From: DASXMR01 sp036495525
GTDB taxonomy: Bacteria > Actinomycetota > Actinomycetes > Streptosporangiales > Streptosporangiaceae
Direction: 5' to 3'
Assembly: GCA_036495525.1 (NCBI GenBank)
Contig: DASXMR010000047.1
Span: 1-63,104, forward strand
Length of the DNA stretch: 63,104 bases
Below the pieces are notes generated by a model. That model was given only the letters and a program-made list of their open reading frames with translations. It had not been told where the DNA came from and made no database searches. Positions 27,940-37,159 of the stretch are shown here, in pieces (within the stretch, counting starts at the first letter, position 1; every line of letters begins with the position of its first letter). Both the position numbers and the translations under genes were made by a program.

Positions 27940-29034
27940 TCAGTCGGTTTCCTTCAGCGTGACCTCGATGCCGCCGCCCAGGTTCGTGACCAGGTTATAG
28001 ACCACCGCGCCGACGGTAGCCAGGACGGTGATCAGGATCACGTTGATGAAACCGGCCAGCATTGTGTACCCCAGCACCCTGGAGGCGGCGAACCAGCTCG
28101 CGGCGTTGGTGCCCGCATTGCCCTTGCTGGAGGTCACCAGGCTGACGTTGTGCTCGATCGAGGTGAACACGCCGAGCTTGGACAGCACCAGGTAGATGCC
28201 AGCGACGGCGACGAACAGCACGACCCAGCCGACCAGCGAGATGAGGAAGCTGAACTTCATCACCGACCAGGGCTCGACCCTCGCGAGGACGAGCTGAGCC
28301 TTGCGCGTATTTGCCGCGCCGGCCGGGGCCTGGGGCAGCGGCCTGGCTGGCGGCAGCTGCGGGCGGCGGGTCCTGGACTGACGCTGCGACCGGGGCCTGG
28401 TCAGCGCTGCTGACAGCGGCCCGGTGATCTTCGACAGCGGGTTGGTCTGCGGACCGGCCGGGTTCTTGCCCGGATACGCCTGCGGCATCCTGACCTGGCC
28501 AGGCGCCAGCGGCGAGGGCGGCGGGGCAGCGGCCGGCGCGTAGCCCCGGCCGGCCGACGGCGGGGCCTGGCCGTGCACCGATAGCGCGGCGGCTGGGTCA
28601 CCGGCGCCATTGGACGCTGAGTCATGCCCCTGCGAGCTGTGCCCTTGAGAGCCGTGTCCCTGGGAGCCGTGTCCCTGGGAGCCGCGCGGCTGGGCATTGC
28701 CCTGGCCGCTGGCGGCGCCGCGCACGGCCGCGGTGTCCCTGGCAGCCGTGCGTTCATCCCGCCCGAACGCCTGCGGGTCCGGGGCAGCGTCGGATTCGCT
28801 ATTCGCCAGCCATGGTGGCGGCGACTCTGCGCGATTGTCCACCCCGTCCTCCTCGGGCCTGCTTGCTGACTTGAGGTTATCGCCTGGCCAGGCGCTGCGC
28901 CGGTCGTCGCGACCCTCGCGGCTTACTGCCCGGATATCGGTAAGACGCCCGAACGGCCTGTTTCGTTGCGCTTCGCGGCCTGCGGACCCGGCCGGCCCCC
29001 CCGGCACATCGTTATCTTCCGGACTGCCCGTCAT
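27940..29034 (-). CDS. DUF3566 membrane protein with long disordered N-terminus
   Basis: 364 residues. The last 110 residues are the DUF3566 domain with two membrane helices (FSFLISLVGWVVLFVAVAGI and LGYTMLAGFINVILITVLAT). The first 250 residues are Pro/Gly/Ser/Gln-rich and contain four SQGH-type repeats. ATG at 29034 behind AGGAGTGAAAG. It follows gyrA and precedes tRNA-Ile, as in most actinobacteria. Function unknown; in mycobacteria a homologue has been linked with the cell envelope. Confidence 0.9.
   Translation of the reverse strand: MTGSPEDNDVPGGPAGSAGREAQRNRPFGRLTDIRAVSREGRDDRRSAWPGDNLKSASRPEEDGVDNRAESPPPWLANSESDAAPDPQAFGRDERTAARDTAAVRGAASGQGNAQPRGSQGHGSQGHGSQGHSSQGHDSASNGAGDPAAALSVHGQAPPSAGRGYAPAAAPPPSPLAPGQVRMPQAYPGKNPAGPQTNPLSKITGPLSAALTRPRSQRQSRTRRPQLPPARPLPQAPAGAANTRKAQLVLARVEPWSVMKFSFLISLVGWVVLFVAVAGIYLVLSKLGVFTSIEHNVSLVTSSKGNAGTNAASWFAASRVLGYTMLAGFINVILITVLATVGAVVYNLVTNLGGGIEVTLKETD
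28630..28689. repeat. 15-bp tandem repeat inside the DUF3566 gene
   Basis: Four units of 15 bp with consensus CTGGGAGCCGTGTCC. Units 2 and 3 differ at two positions; units 1 and 4 are more diverged. On the coding strand they give repeated GSQGH units in the disordered part of the protein. Length is a multiple of 3, so copy number can change without breaking the frame. Confidence 0.75.
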
Positions 29035-29085
29035 CTTTGCTTTCACTCCTGGCAAATCGACATCGCCGCTGCGCGGCCCTGCGGC

Positions 29086-31731
29086 TTACTCGGTGCCTGC
29101 GCCTGCATCGCCCGCACCTTGACCGGGTGAGTCTGCACTGGCACCAGCGCTGTCGCTACCCTCGCTGGCGGCGATGTCACCTGCACCGGTACTGCCCGGC
29201 TCGCTGGTACCGGAATCATTTGCCGTGCCGTTATCGGGGTCCTCACGGCCGTTCTGGTCCAGCGCTTCCTCGTTACGCGCGAGCGCCACGAGGCTCTGCC
29301 CCTGCGCCAGGTTGACCAGCCGCACGCCCATCGTCTGCCGGCCGGACAGCTTTATCTCGGCCGCCGAAGTCCTGATCACCCCGCCTGCCGAGGTAATCGC
29401 GAATACCTCGTCCTCGGGCCTGACCATCAGCGCTCCGATCAGTTCACCGCGCGCCTCGACGATCCTCGCGGTCAGCACGCCCATGCCGCCGCGGCCCTTG
29501 ACCGGGTACTGGTCGGCCGGCGTGCGCTTGGCGTAGCCGCCGGTGGTGGCGACCAGGACGTCCGCGCCCTCGGTGACGACGTGCATGCCGAGCAGCTCAT
29601 CCTGGCCGCTGAACCGCATGCCGATCACGCCGGAGGTGGCGCGGCCCATCGGCCGCAGCGTCTCGTCGCTCGCCCGGAACCTGATCGCCTGCGCGTGCTT
29701 GCTCACCAGCAGCAGGTCCTGGTCCGGCGAGACCAGCCGGGCGGCGATGACCTCGTCGTCCGGGCGCAGGTTGATGGCGATGATGCCGCCCGCCCTTGGC
29801 GAGTCGAAATCGGTCAGCCTGGACTTCTTCACCAGGCCAGACGAGGTGGCCAGCACCAGGTACGGGGCGACCGTGTAGTCGGTCAGCGCCAGCACCTCGG
29901 CGATCTGCTCGTCGGGCTGGAAGGCGAGCAGGTTAGCCACGTGACCGCCGCGCGCGTCCCTGGCCGCCTCCGGCAGCTCGTATGCCTTCGCGCGGTAGAC
30001 CCGCCCCTTGTTGGTGAAGAACAGGATCCAGTTGTGCGTCGTGGTCACGAAGAAGTGATCGACGATGTCGTCGGTGCGCAGCTGAGCCCCGCGGACGCCC
30101 TTGCCGCCACGGCGCTGCGCCCGGTACAGGTCGCTCTTGGTGCGCTTGGCGTAGCCGCCGTGGGTGATCGTGACGACGACGTCTTCCTCGGCGATCAGGT
30201 CCTCAGCCGACATGTCGCCGTCGTAGGCGATGATCTCGGTGCGCCGGTCGTCGCCGTACTTGGCCACGATCTCGCCGAGCTCGGTGCCCACGATCTCGCG
30301 CTGGCGCTCCGGCGAGGCCAGGATCGCCTCGTAGTCGGCGATCTGCGTCATCAGCTCGTCGTACTCGTCGGTGAGCTGCTGCCGCTCGAGTGCGGCGAGC
30401 CGTCGCAGCTGCATGTCGAGGATCGCCCTGGCCTGGGTCTCGTCGATCTCGAGCAGTCCCATCAGGCCCTGCTGGGCGGCTGCCGCCGACTCGCTGCCGC
30501 GGATCAGCGCGATGACCGCGTCGATCTGGTCGATCGCCTTGAGCAGCGCGCGCAGGATGTGCGCCCGTTCCTGCGCCTTGCGCAGCAGGTAGCGGGTGCG
30601 CCGCACGATGACGTCGACCTGGTGGTTGACCCAGTGCCTGACCATCTGGTCCAGCCGCAGCGTTCGCGGCACGCCGTCGACCAGCGCCAGCATGTTGGCG
30701 CCGAAGGTCTCCTGCAGCTGGGTGTGCTTGTACAGGTTGTTGAGGACCACCTTGGCGACGGCGTCCCGCTTCAGGACGATCACCAGCCGCTGGCCGGTAC
30801 GGCCGCTCGATTCCTCGCGCACGTCGGCGATGCCGCTGACCTTGCCCTCACGCACCAGCTCGGCGATCTTCTGCGCGAGGTTATCGGGATTGACCTGGTA
30901 GGGCAGCTCGGTCACGACCAGGCAGGTGCGGCTCTTGCGATCTTCCTCGATCTCGACCACGGCCCGCATCGTGATCGAGCCGCGGCCCGTCCGGTAGGCG
31001 TCCAGGATCCCGCGGCGGCCCACGATCAGGCCGCGGGTCGGGAAGTCGGGGCCCTTGACCCGCTCGATCAGCGCGTCGAGCAGCTCCTCGTCGGTCGCCT
31101 CGTGGTGCTCAAGGAACCACTGCACGCCGTCGTTCAGCTCGCGCAGGTTGTGCGGCGGGATCTTGGTCGCCATCCCGACCGCGATCCCTTCCGAACCGTT
31201 GACCAGCAAATTTGGAAAACGAGCTGGCAGCACGACAGGCTCGGCTGACCGGCCATCGTAGTTCGGGCGGAAATCGACGGTCTCCTTGTCGATATCCCGC
31301 AGCATCTCCATGGCCAGCGGGGCCAGCCGGCACTCGGTGTACCGGTGCGCCGCGGCCGGGTCATTGCCTGGCGAGCCGAAATTGCCCTGCGGGTCGACTA
31401 GCGGCATCCGCATCGCCCACGGCTGGGCGAGCCGGACCAGCGAGTCGTAGATCGCGCTGTCACCGTGCGGGTGATACTGGCCCATTACCTCGCCGATGAC
31501 CCTGGCGCACTTGGAGTAGCCGCGCTCGGGCCGGAAGCCGCCGTCGTACATCGCGTAGAGGATGCGAATGTGCACCGGCTTGAGGCCGTCCCGCACGTCA
31601 GGCAGCGCCCGGCCGACGATCACCGACATTGCGTAGTCGATGTAACTGCGCTGCATCTCGACCTGGATGTCGACCGGCTCGGTCCGGTCGTGCCCGCCCG
31701 GCGCTGCGCCCGTGGTATCTACGTCAGACAC
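29086..31731 (-). CDS. gyrA: DNA gyrase subunit A
   Basis: 881 residues. The catalytic tyrosine is Tyr131 in AAHRYTE. The quinolone-determining region reads YHPHGDSAIYDSLVRL, with Ser92 and Asp96 at the positions of E. coli Ser83 and Asp87, so both are wild type. The GyrA box QRRGGKG at 539-545 shows it is a true gyrase, able to wrap DNA. The C-terminal beta-pinwheel repeats follow, then an acidic Ser/Gly/Asp tail. GTG at 31731 behind GAGAGGGAAG is chosen; upstream in-frame sequence is not family-like. Lies 114 bp after gyrB. Confidence 0.95.
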   Translation of the reverse strand: MSDVDTTGAAPGGHDRTEPVDIQVEMQRSYIDYAMSVIVGRALPDVRDGLKPVHIRILYAMYDGGFRPERGYSKCARVIGEVMGQYHPHGDSAIYDSLVRLAQPWAMRMPLVDPQGNFGSPGNDPAAAHRYTECRLAPLAMEMLRDIDKETVDFRPNYDGRSAEPVVLPARFPNLLVNGSEGIAVGMATKIPPHNLRELNDGVQWFLEHHEATDEELLDALIERVKGPDFPTRGLIVGRRGILDAYRTGRGSITMRAVVEIEEDRKSRTCLVVTELPYQVNPDNLAQKIAELVREGKVSGIADVREESSGRTGQRLVIVLKRDAVAKVVLNNLYKHTQLQETFGANMLALVDGVPRTLRLDQMVRHWVNHQVDVIVRRTRYLLRKAQERAHILRALLKAIDQIDAVIALIRGSESAAAAQQGLMGLLEIDETQARAILDMQLRRLAALERQQLTDEYDELMTQIADYEAILASPERQREIVGTELGEIVAKYGDDRRTEIIAYDGDMSAEDLIAEEDVVVTITHGGYAKRTKSDLYRAQRRGGKGVRGAQLRTDDIVDHFFVTTTHNWILFFTNKGRVYRAKAYELPEAARDARGGHVANLLAFQPDEQIAEVLALTDYTVAPYLVLATSSGLVKKSRLTDFDSPRAGGIIAINLRPDDEVIAARLVSPDQDLLLVSKHAQAIRFRASDETLRPMGRATSGVIGMRFSGQDELLGMHVVTEGADVLVATTGGYAKRTPADQYPVKGRGGMGVLTARIVEARGELIGALMVRPEDEVFAITSAGGVIRTSAAEIKLSGRQTMGVRLVNLAQGQSLVALARNEEALDQNGREDPDNGTANDSGTSEPGSTGAGDIAASEGSDSAGASADSPGQGAGDAGAGTE

Positions 31732-31845
31732 TGTGCTGCTTCCCTCTCGGCCGACCGCGCGCGGCCAGCGATTCGTGCCAGGATCGCCGCCGGGCGGCTG
31801 GCGGCGGCCCGCCATGGCTGCCCGGCGCCTGGCAGGCGCCGGCCC

Positions 31846-33777
31846 TTAGATGTCGAGGAACCTGACGTCCTTTGCGTTGCGCTGGATGAACGCCCGGCGG
31901 GCCTCGACGTCCTCGCCCATCAGCACGGTGAACAGCTCGTCTGCCTGCGCTCCGTCGTCGACGGTGACCTGCCGCAGCACCCGCCTCGCCGGGTCCATGG
32001 TGGTCTCCCACAGCTCGCTGGCGTTCATCTCGCCCAGGCCCTTGAACCGCTGCACGCCGTCGCGCGGCCGCGGGTCCTTGCGCCCGCCCGCGATGCCCGC
32101 CTCGATCAGCGAGTCCCGCTCCCGGTCGGAGTAGGCGTAGCCGGGCGGCACCGACCGGCCCTCCCACTTGATCTTGTACAGCGGGGGCTGTGCGGCATAC
32201 ACGTGCCCGGCCTCGATCAGCGGCCTCATGAACCGGAACAGCAGGGTGAGCAGCAGCGTCACGATGTGCTGCCCGTCCACGTCGGCATCAGCCATCAGGA
32301 TGATCTTGTGATATCGCAGTTTGTCGATGTCGAACTCATCGTGGATCCCGGTGCCCAGAGCCGTGATCATGGCCTGGACCTCGTTGTTCTTCAGCACCCG
32401 GTCGATTCGGGCCTTTTCCACGTTGAGGATCTTCCCGCGCAGCGGCAGGATGGCTTGGTACTTCGGGTCGCGGCCGTTCTTGGCCGAGCCGCCAGCCGAG
32501 TCGCCCTCGACAACGTAGATCTCGCAGACGGCCGGGTCGCCTGACTGGCAGTCGGCCAGCTTGCCAGGCAGCGAGGTGGTGCCGAGCAGGCCCTTGCGGG
32601 TGAGGTCACGGGCCTGCCGCGCGGCGATCCGCGCCCGCGCCGCCTGGGTGGCCTTGATGACGATGGCCTTGCCCTCGCCCGGGTTGCGCTCCAGCCAGTC
32701 GCGCAGGTGCTCATTGCAGACGCGCTGCACGAACGACCGGGCCTCGGTGTTGCCGAGCTTGGTCTTGGTCTGGCCCTCAAACTGCGGCTCGCCGAGCTTG
32801 ATGTGGATGATCGCGGTGAGGCCCTCGCGTACATCCTCGCCGGTGAGATTCTCGTCCTTGTCGCGCAGCAGCTTCTGCTCCCTGGCATACCGGTTCACCA
32901 GGTTGGTCAGGGCCGCGCGGAACCCCTCCTCGTGCGTGCCGCCCTCGGCGGTGTTGATCGTATTCGCGAACGTGTGCACCGACTCGGAGAACGCCGCCGT
33001 CCACTGCATCGCGACTTCGACCGACATGCCGGGCTCCTCGCCGGCGAACTCGATCACCGACCCGTGCACGGGCTCCTTGGAGGCGTTGAGGTAGCGGACG
33101 AAGTCCGTGATGCCGCCCTCGTAGCACCAGCTGACCACGTTCGGCTCGCCGTTGATGTGGTCCGGCCGCTCGTCGGTGAGGCTGATCGCGAGGCCGCGGT
33201 TGAGGAACGCCATCTCCTGCAGCTGCCGTGCCAGCACCTCGTGTGACCATTCGGTGGTCTCGAAGATCCCGGCGTCCGGCCAGAAGGTGATGGTCGTGCC
33301 GTGCTCGCTGGTGCGCTCGCCACGCTGCAGCGGCCCCGGCTGGCTGTCGGCGTAGGACTGCCGCCAGGCGTAGCCGTCCTTGCGTATCTCCACGTCCAGG
33401 CGGGAGGACAGGGCGTTTACCACCGAGACGCCGACGCCGTGCAGGCCGCCGGACACCGCGTACGCCTGGCTGTCGAACTTGCCGCCTGAGTGCAGCGTGG
33501 TCAGGACGACCTCGACGGCCGGCCGGTTCTCCACCGGGTGGTTGTCCACCGGGATGCCGCGGCCGTTGTCTCGCACCGAGACCCCGCCGTCGGCGAGCAG
33601 CCTGACGTCGATCTGGTCGCAGAACCCGGCCAGCGCCTCGTCCACCGCGTTATCAACGACTTCGGTCACCAGGTGGTGCAGGCCGCGCTCGCCGGTCGAG
33701 CCGATGTACATTCCGGGACGCTTGCGAACCGCCTCAAGACCCTCCAGGACCTTGATCGAACGTGCGTCATACGACAA
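31846..33777 (-). CDS. gyrB: DNA gyrase subunit B
   Basis: 643 residues. ATPase domain with VVDNAVDEALAG and RDNGRGIPVD, transducer domain, then TOPRIM domain with EGDSAGGSAK at 424-433 and ADADVDGQHI. The TTG at 33777 has GAGGAG 8 bp upstream and starts right at the conserved SYDARSIKVLEG. An ATG at 33840 would add 21 residues without family similarity, but cannot be excluded. Forms the active gyrase with GyrA. Actinobacterial GyrB of normal length. Confidence 0.93.
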   Translation of the reverse strand: MSYDARSIKVLEGLEAVRKRPGMYIGSTGERGLHHLVTEVVDNAVDEALAGFCDQIDVRLLADGGVSVRDNGRGIPVDNHPVENRPAVEVVLTTLHSGGKFDSQAYAVSGGLHGVGVSVVNALSSRLDVEIRKDGYAWRQSYADSQPGPLQRGERTSEHGTTITFWPDAGIFETTEWSHEVLARQLQEMAFLNRGLAISLTDERPDHINGEPNVVSWCYEGGITDFVRYLNASKEPVHGSVIEFAGEEPGMSVEVAMQWTAAFSESVHTFANTINTAEGGTHEEGFRAALTNLVNRYAREQKLLRDKDENLTGEDVREGLTAIIHIKLGEPQFEGQTKTKLGNTEARSFVQRVCNEHLRDWLERNPGEGKAIVIKATQAARARIAARQARDLTRKGLLGTTSLPGKLADCQSGDPAVCEIYVVEGDSAGGSAKNGRDPKYQAILPLRGKILNVEKARIDRVLKNNEVQAMITALGTGIHDEFDIDKLRYHKIILMADADVDGQHIVTLLLTLLFRFMRPLIEAGHVYAAQPPLYKIKWEGRSVPPGYAYSDRERDSLIEAGIAGGRKDPRPRDGVQRFKGLGEMNASELWETTMDPARRVLRQVTVDDGAQADELFTVLMGEDVEARRAFIQRNAKDVRFLDI

Positions 33778-33885
33778 AGTGAAGCTCCTCGGCGAAAACA
33801 GCACAGATACCGGGCCTGCGCGGCTGCCCCTGACAGCCATCTGCCCGGTACGCGTCCCCTATTTTACCTGGGACTTCCGCCTAGA

Positions 33886-34434
33886 TCAGCCGTACGTGTC
33901 ACGTGGCCCGCGGCCGCCGCGAACCCGCCACTGGCCGGGCTGCCGCGGTGGGCCTGATGGCCCCCGAACCTGGACCCGGCGGACCGCACCGTCGCCCAGC
34001 TCGGCGTTGAGCCGGCGGACCAGCTGGGCCGCCAGCAGCCGGACCTGGGTGGCCCACGCGGTCGAGTCGGCCAGCACGATCAGCTCGCCGTCCGCCAGGC
34101 TGCCTGGCGAGGTGTGCGCGGCCAGCTCCGGCCCCACGATCTGCGGCCAGCGGGCGAACACCGATCCGGTTGCCGCCGCCATCGCCCAGCCCTGGTCCTC
34201 GACCAGGCCGCCGATGGCGGCGTTCAGCGGCTGCGGGTCGTCACGCCGGCCGCGCCGGGTGCCTGCCGTCGTGCCGCGCTGACTCGCCTGCCCGCTACCC
34301 TGCTGAGCCGGCCGGTGCCCCCTGGCCTGCGCTGCAGCCCGCGCCCTGGCCAGCGCCTCGCGGGCCAGCCGCAGCCGCTCGCCGGCCGGTCTCGGCTGAC
34401 TCGCCTCCGCGCCGCCGGGGCGCTCAGGCGGCAC
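33886..34434 (-). CDS. DUF721 / DciA-like protein
   Basis: 182 residues. The C-terminal DUF721 domain (about 80-165) has WPQIVGPELAAHTSPGSLAD and VLADSTAWATQVRLLAAQLV, characteristic of the family that includes DciA, a loader partner of replicative helicase. The N-terminal half is Arg/Ala-rich and probably disordered. It overlaps the recF stop by 11 bp, and the recF-DUF721-gyrB order is the usual one in actinobacteria. Confidence 0.88.
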   Translation of the reverse strand: MPPERPGGAEASQPRPAGERLRLAREALARARAAAQARGHRPAQQGSGQASQRGTTAGTRRGRRDDPQPLNAAIGGLVEDQGWAMAAATGSVFARWPQIVGPELAAHTSPGSLADGELIVLADSTAWATQVRLLAAQLVRRLNAELGDGAVRRVQVRGPSGPPRQPGQWRVRGGRGPRDTYG

Positions 34435-35542
34435 GGCTGACCGTTCCCGCGCTGACCGTGAACCTGGCGCCGGCCAGCCGCTGCGGCACGTCCTGCGGCA
34501 CCGCCGCCGTCACCACCACCTGCTCGGCGCCTGCCACCAGCGCGGCGAGCCGGTCCCGGCGGCCCGCGTCGAGCTCGGCGAAGACGTCGTCGAGCATGAG
34601 CACCGGATCGTCGCCTGCCGACCGCAGCAGGTCATAGGCCGCGAGCCGGAGAGCGAGCGCCATCGACCAGGACTCCCCGTGGCTGGCGTAGCCGCGGGCC
34701 GGCAGCTCGCCGATCCGCAGTTCGAGCTCGTCGCGGTGCGGTCCCACCAGGCACACCGCCCGGTCGAGCTCGGCCCGCCGCACGCCATCCAGCGCCTGGC
34801 GCATCACCTCGGCCAGCTTGGCCGCGTCGGCGTCGGGCTCGGTGCCCCCGGCCGAGGGCTGCCGGTAGCTCATCCCGGCCGCCCGGTCGTCAGCGGACAC
34901 GGCCGCGTAGGCGGCGGCCGCCAGCGGTCGCAGCGCGCTCATCAGGGCCAGCCGGCCGGCAGTCAGCTCGGCGCCGGAGGTGACCAGCTGCTCGTCCCAG
35001 GCCTCCAGCCCGCCCGGCGAGCTGATACCCCTGGCCCGTGCTGACTTGAGCAGTGCCGTGCGCTGCCTGACCACCCGCTCGTAGTCGGACCGGATTGCCG
35101 CGTACCTGGGCCGGGTCGCGGTCAGCAGGTCATCCAGGTACCGCCGTCGCTGGTCAGGGTCGCCCTTAACGACGGCCAGGTCCTCCGGCGCGAACAGCAC
35201 GCAGCGCAGCGTGCCGAGCGCCTCGCGCGGCCGCCGCAGCGGCATCCGATTCAGCCGGACCCGGTTAGCCCGGCCAGGATTGAGCTCGATCTCGACCAGG
35301 CTGTCGTGGCCGGCCGTAGTCACCGCCGCACGCAGGATCGCCCGGCTGGCGCCGCTGCGCACCATCGGCGCATCGGCGCTGACCCGGTGACTGCCGAACG
35401 TGGCGAGGTAGTACGCCGCCTCGACCAGGTTGGTCTTGCCCTCGCCGTTGGCGCCGGTGAATGTGCTGACGCCCGGCTCAAGCCGCACGTCGACCGCCGG
35501 GTAGGACCGGAAGTCGGTGAGCGCGAGCCGGGTCAGGTGCAC
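34424..35542 (-). CDS. recF: DNA replication and repair protein RecF
   Basis: 372 residues. Walker A GANGEGKT at 30-37 and C-terminal Walker B region PVLMLDDVFAELDAGRRDRL mark an SMC-like ATPase. The family begins HLTRLALTDFRSY, which fits the GTG at 35542; an ATG 4 codons earlier is possible. RecF helps load RecA on gapped DNA. It follows dnaN by 62 bp in the conserved dnaA-dnaN-recF order. Confidence 0.93.
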   Translation of the reverse strand: MHLTRLALTDFRSYPAVDVRLEPGVSTFTGANGEGKTNLVEAAYYLATFGSHRVSADAPMVRSGASRAILRAAVTTAGHDSLVEIELNPGRANRVRLNRMPLRRPREALGTLRCVLFAPEDLAVVKGDPDQRRRYLDDLLTATRPRYAAIRSDYERVVRQRTALLKSARARGISSPGGLEAWDEQLVTSGAELTAGRLALMSALRPLAAAAYAAVSADDRAAGMSYRQPSAGGTEPDADAAKLAEVMRQALDGVRRAELDRAVCLVGPHRDELELRIGELPARGYASHGESWSMALALRLAAYDLLRSAGDDPVLMLDDVFAELDAGRRDRLAALVAGAEQVVVTAAVPQDVPQRLAGARFTVSAGTVSRAA

Positions 35543-35604
35543 GCCTGCTGACATTAGCCGCTGGCGGCGTCGCACGTCAGCGGGCCGGCGCAGCCGGCCG
35601 GCGG

Positions 35605-36738
35605 CTAGCTGCCGATGCGGATCGGCATCAGCAGGTAGCGGTAGTCAGGCTGGCTGTCGGGCCCTGGCTTGCCGGTGATGAGAGCCGGCTTGCCCGGCTC
35701 GGTGAAGGACATCCGGACCGTGTCGGAGTCCAGCACGCCGAGTCCGTCCAGCAGGTACTGCGGGTTGAACGCGATCGACATGTCGTCGCCGTCGTAGCTG
35801 GCCTCGAGCACCTCCTGCGCCTGCGCCTCGTCACCAGATCCGGCCTCAAGCGTCAGCTGCCCCTCGCTGAAGGCCAGGTGCACGGCTGTGTTGCGCTCGG
35901 CGACCAGCGCCACCCGCCGGACCGCCTCGGTCAGCTGTGCCGCCGACAGCTCGGCCGCCGCCCTGGAGGTGCTGGGCAGCAGTGCCTGGGTTCGCGGGAA
36001 CTCGCCGCCGAGCAGCCGGGTCGTGGTGCGCCGGCCAGCTCCCTCGAAGCCGATCATCCCGTCGCCGCCTGGTCCATCCTCACCGGGCAGCGCCAGCGCG
36101 ATCGAGACCTCGGCGCCGGAGGTCAGCGACCGGGCAGTGTCCGCCAGGGTCCTGGCGGGTACCAGCACGGCGCCTGAAATGTCCGGGCGCGCTGGGCTCC
36201 AGCGCAGTTCCCGGACCGCCAGCCGGTACCGGTCGGTGCAGACAAGGGTCAGGATGTCGCCCTCGATCTCGATCCGCACCCCCGTCAGCGCCGGCAGCGT
36301 GTCGTCGCGGCCCGCCGCGACGACTGACTGGCTCACCGCGGTGGCGAACGCGTCGCTGCCGACCGTCCCGGCGGCTGGCGGCATCTCCGGCAGCGCCGGG
36401 TACTCCTCCTCCGGCATGGTCAGCAGGTTGAACGTCGCGCTGCCGCAGGTGAGCACCGCGCGGCCGGATTCGGAGCTGATCTGCACCGGGCGGGCGGGCA
36501 GGCTGCGGCTGATCTCGGCGAGCAGCCTGCCGGAGACCAGCACGCTGCCTTCTTCCTGCGTGGTGACCTGCACGGTGGCCTGCGCCGACACGTCGTAATC
36601 GAAGCTGGACAAAATGAGCGAGTCAGCGGCCTGCAGCCGGATGCCGGCCAGCACGGGAACCGTAGGCCTGGCGGGCAGCGCCCGTGCCGTCCAGGCAACC
36701 GCCTCGGCCAGCACGTCTCGCTCAGCGATGATCTTCAC
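35605..36738 (-). CDS. dnaN: DNA polymerase III beta sliding clamp
   Basis: 377 residues forming three repeated clamp domains; typical segments are RPTVPVLAGIRLQ, PEEEYPALPEMP and the C-terminal YLLMPIRI. GTG at 36738 is supported by AGGAGG 9 bp upstream. It tethers the polymerase to DNA as a ring dimer. A sequence rich in A/T lies in its leader at 36809-36840. Confidence 0.95.
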   Translation of the reverse strand: MKIIAERDVLAEAVAWTARALPARPTVPVLAGIRLQAADSLILSSFDYDVSAQATVQVTTQEEGSVLVSGRLLAEISRSLPARPVQISSESGRAVLTCGSATFNLLTMPEEEYPALPEMPPAAGTVGSDAFATAVSQSVVAAGRDDTLPALTGVRIEIEGDILTLVCTDRYRLAVRELRWSPARPDISGAVLVPARTLADTARSLTSGAEVSIALALPGEDGPGGDGMIGFEGAGRRTTTRLLGGEFPRTQALLPSTSRAAAELSAAQLTEAVRRVALVAERNTAVHLAFSEGQLTLEAGSGDEAQAQEVLEASYDGDDMSIAFNPQYLLDGLGVLDSDTVRMSFTEPGKPALITGKPGPDSQPDYRYLLMPIRIGS

Positions 36739-36941
36739 CGGAGCCTGCCTCCTGTTCGCACGGTGACGCCGTGGCATGCCGACCGCGGCGCGTCGTGGCC
36801 ACCTGGTACTTGAATATCTCTAGTTAGATAAAGAGAAGTAGTCGTCATAGGGCCGGTGGATCCCGGGGATGACGCGGCCCGGCGCAGGTCAGCGCCGTTG
36901 CGGACGTCCACAGCGGGTGTGCGGCCCCGGCCGCCGCCGGT

Positions 36942-36964
36942 GGCCGGCCTGTGGAGGGCCGGCC
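36942..36964. repeat. GGCCGGCC inverted pair within the oriC region
   Basis: Two copies of the palindrome GGCCGGCC (36942-36949 and 36957-36964) with the 7-bp spacer TGTGGAG. They can form an 8-bp hairpin. It lies 67 bp before the DnaA box pair. Could be structural or accidental in this GC-rich DNA. Confidence 0.5.
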
Positions 36965-37030
36965 GGCGAGCGCGGTTCATGCTCCGGTTACCCCCCGGAC
37001 CCGGGCCGTTTTCCTCCTGCTGTCCCAAGC

Positions 37031-37051
37031 TTGTCCACAGACTTATCCACA
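37031..37051 (+). promoter_or_regulatory. Pair of DnaA boxes
   Basis: TTGTCCACA (37031-37039) and TTATCCACA (37043-37051) in the same orientation, separated by GAC. Both match the actinobacterial consensus exactly. They lie 109 bp after the dnaA stop codon. Confidence 0.85.
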
Positions 37052-37159
37052 GTCTGTGTGCGCTGGTAATGCCGTCGCCGTCCGTTATGCCCCGCGCGGG
37101 CCGCGCGGCGGGCGTGCCGGTGGTCAGTTCCGGCCGCGCTGGCTGGCTCGGCACGCCGC

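Larger units (their letters stand above)
36739..37159. other. Probable origin of replication between dnaA and dnaN
   Basis: A 421-bp gap without a gene. Two perfect DnaA boxes lie 3 bp apart at 37031-37039 and 37043-37051; a weaker box (ACGTCCACA) lies at 36904-36912. A stretch rich in A/T at 36809-36840 (GAATATCTCTAGTTAGATAA) may be the unwinding element. A GGCCGGCC inverted pair lies at 36942-36964. Position between dnaA and dnaN is the usual oriC site in actinobacteria, but the number of boxes is small. Confidence 0.75.

Noticed and set aside
29581..31248. 555-codon open frame on the plus strand inside gyrA
   Set aside because: It is antisense to gyrA, has biased composition (Val, Asp, Leu, Gln) and no family features.
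33895..33910. TGTCACGTGGCC resembling parS
   Set aside because: Only the CACGTG core matches; the flanking bases do not.
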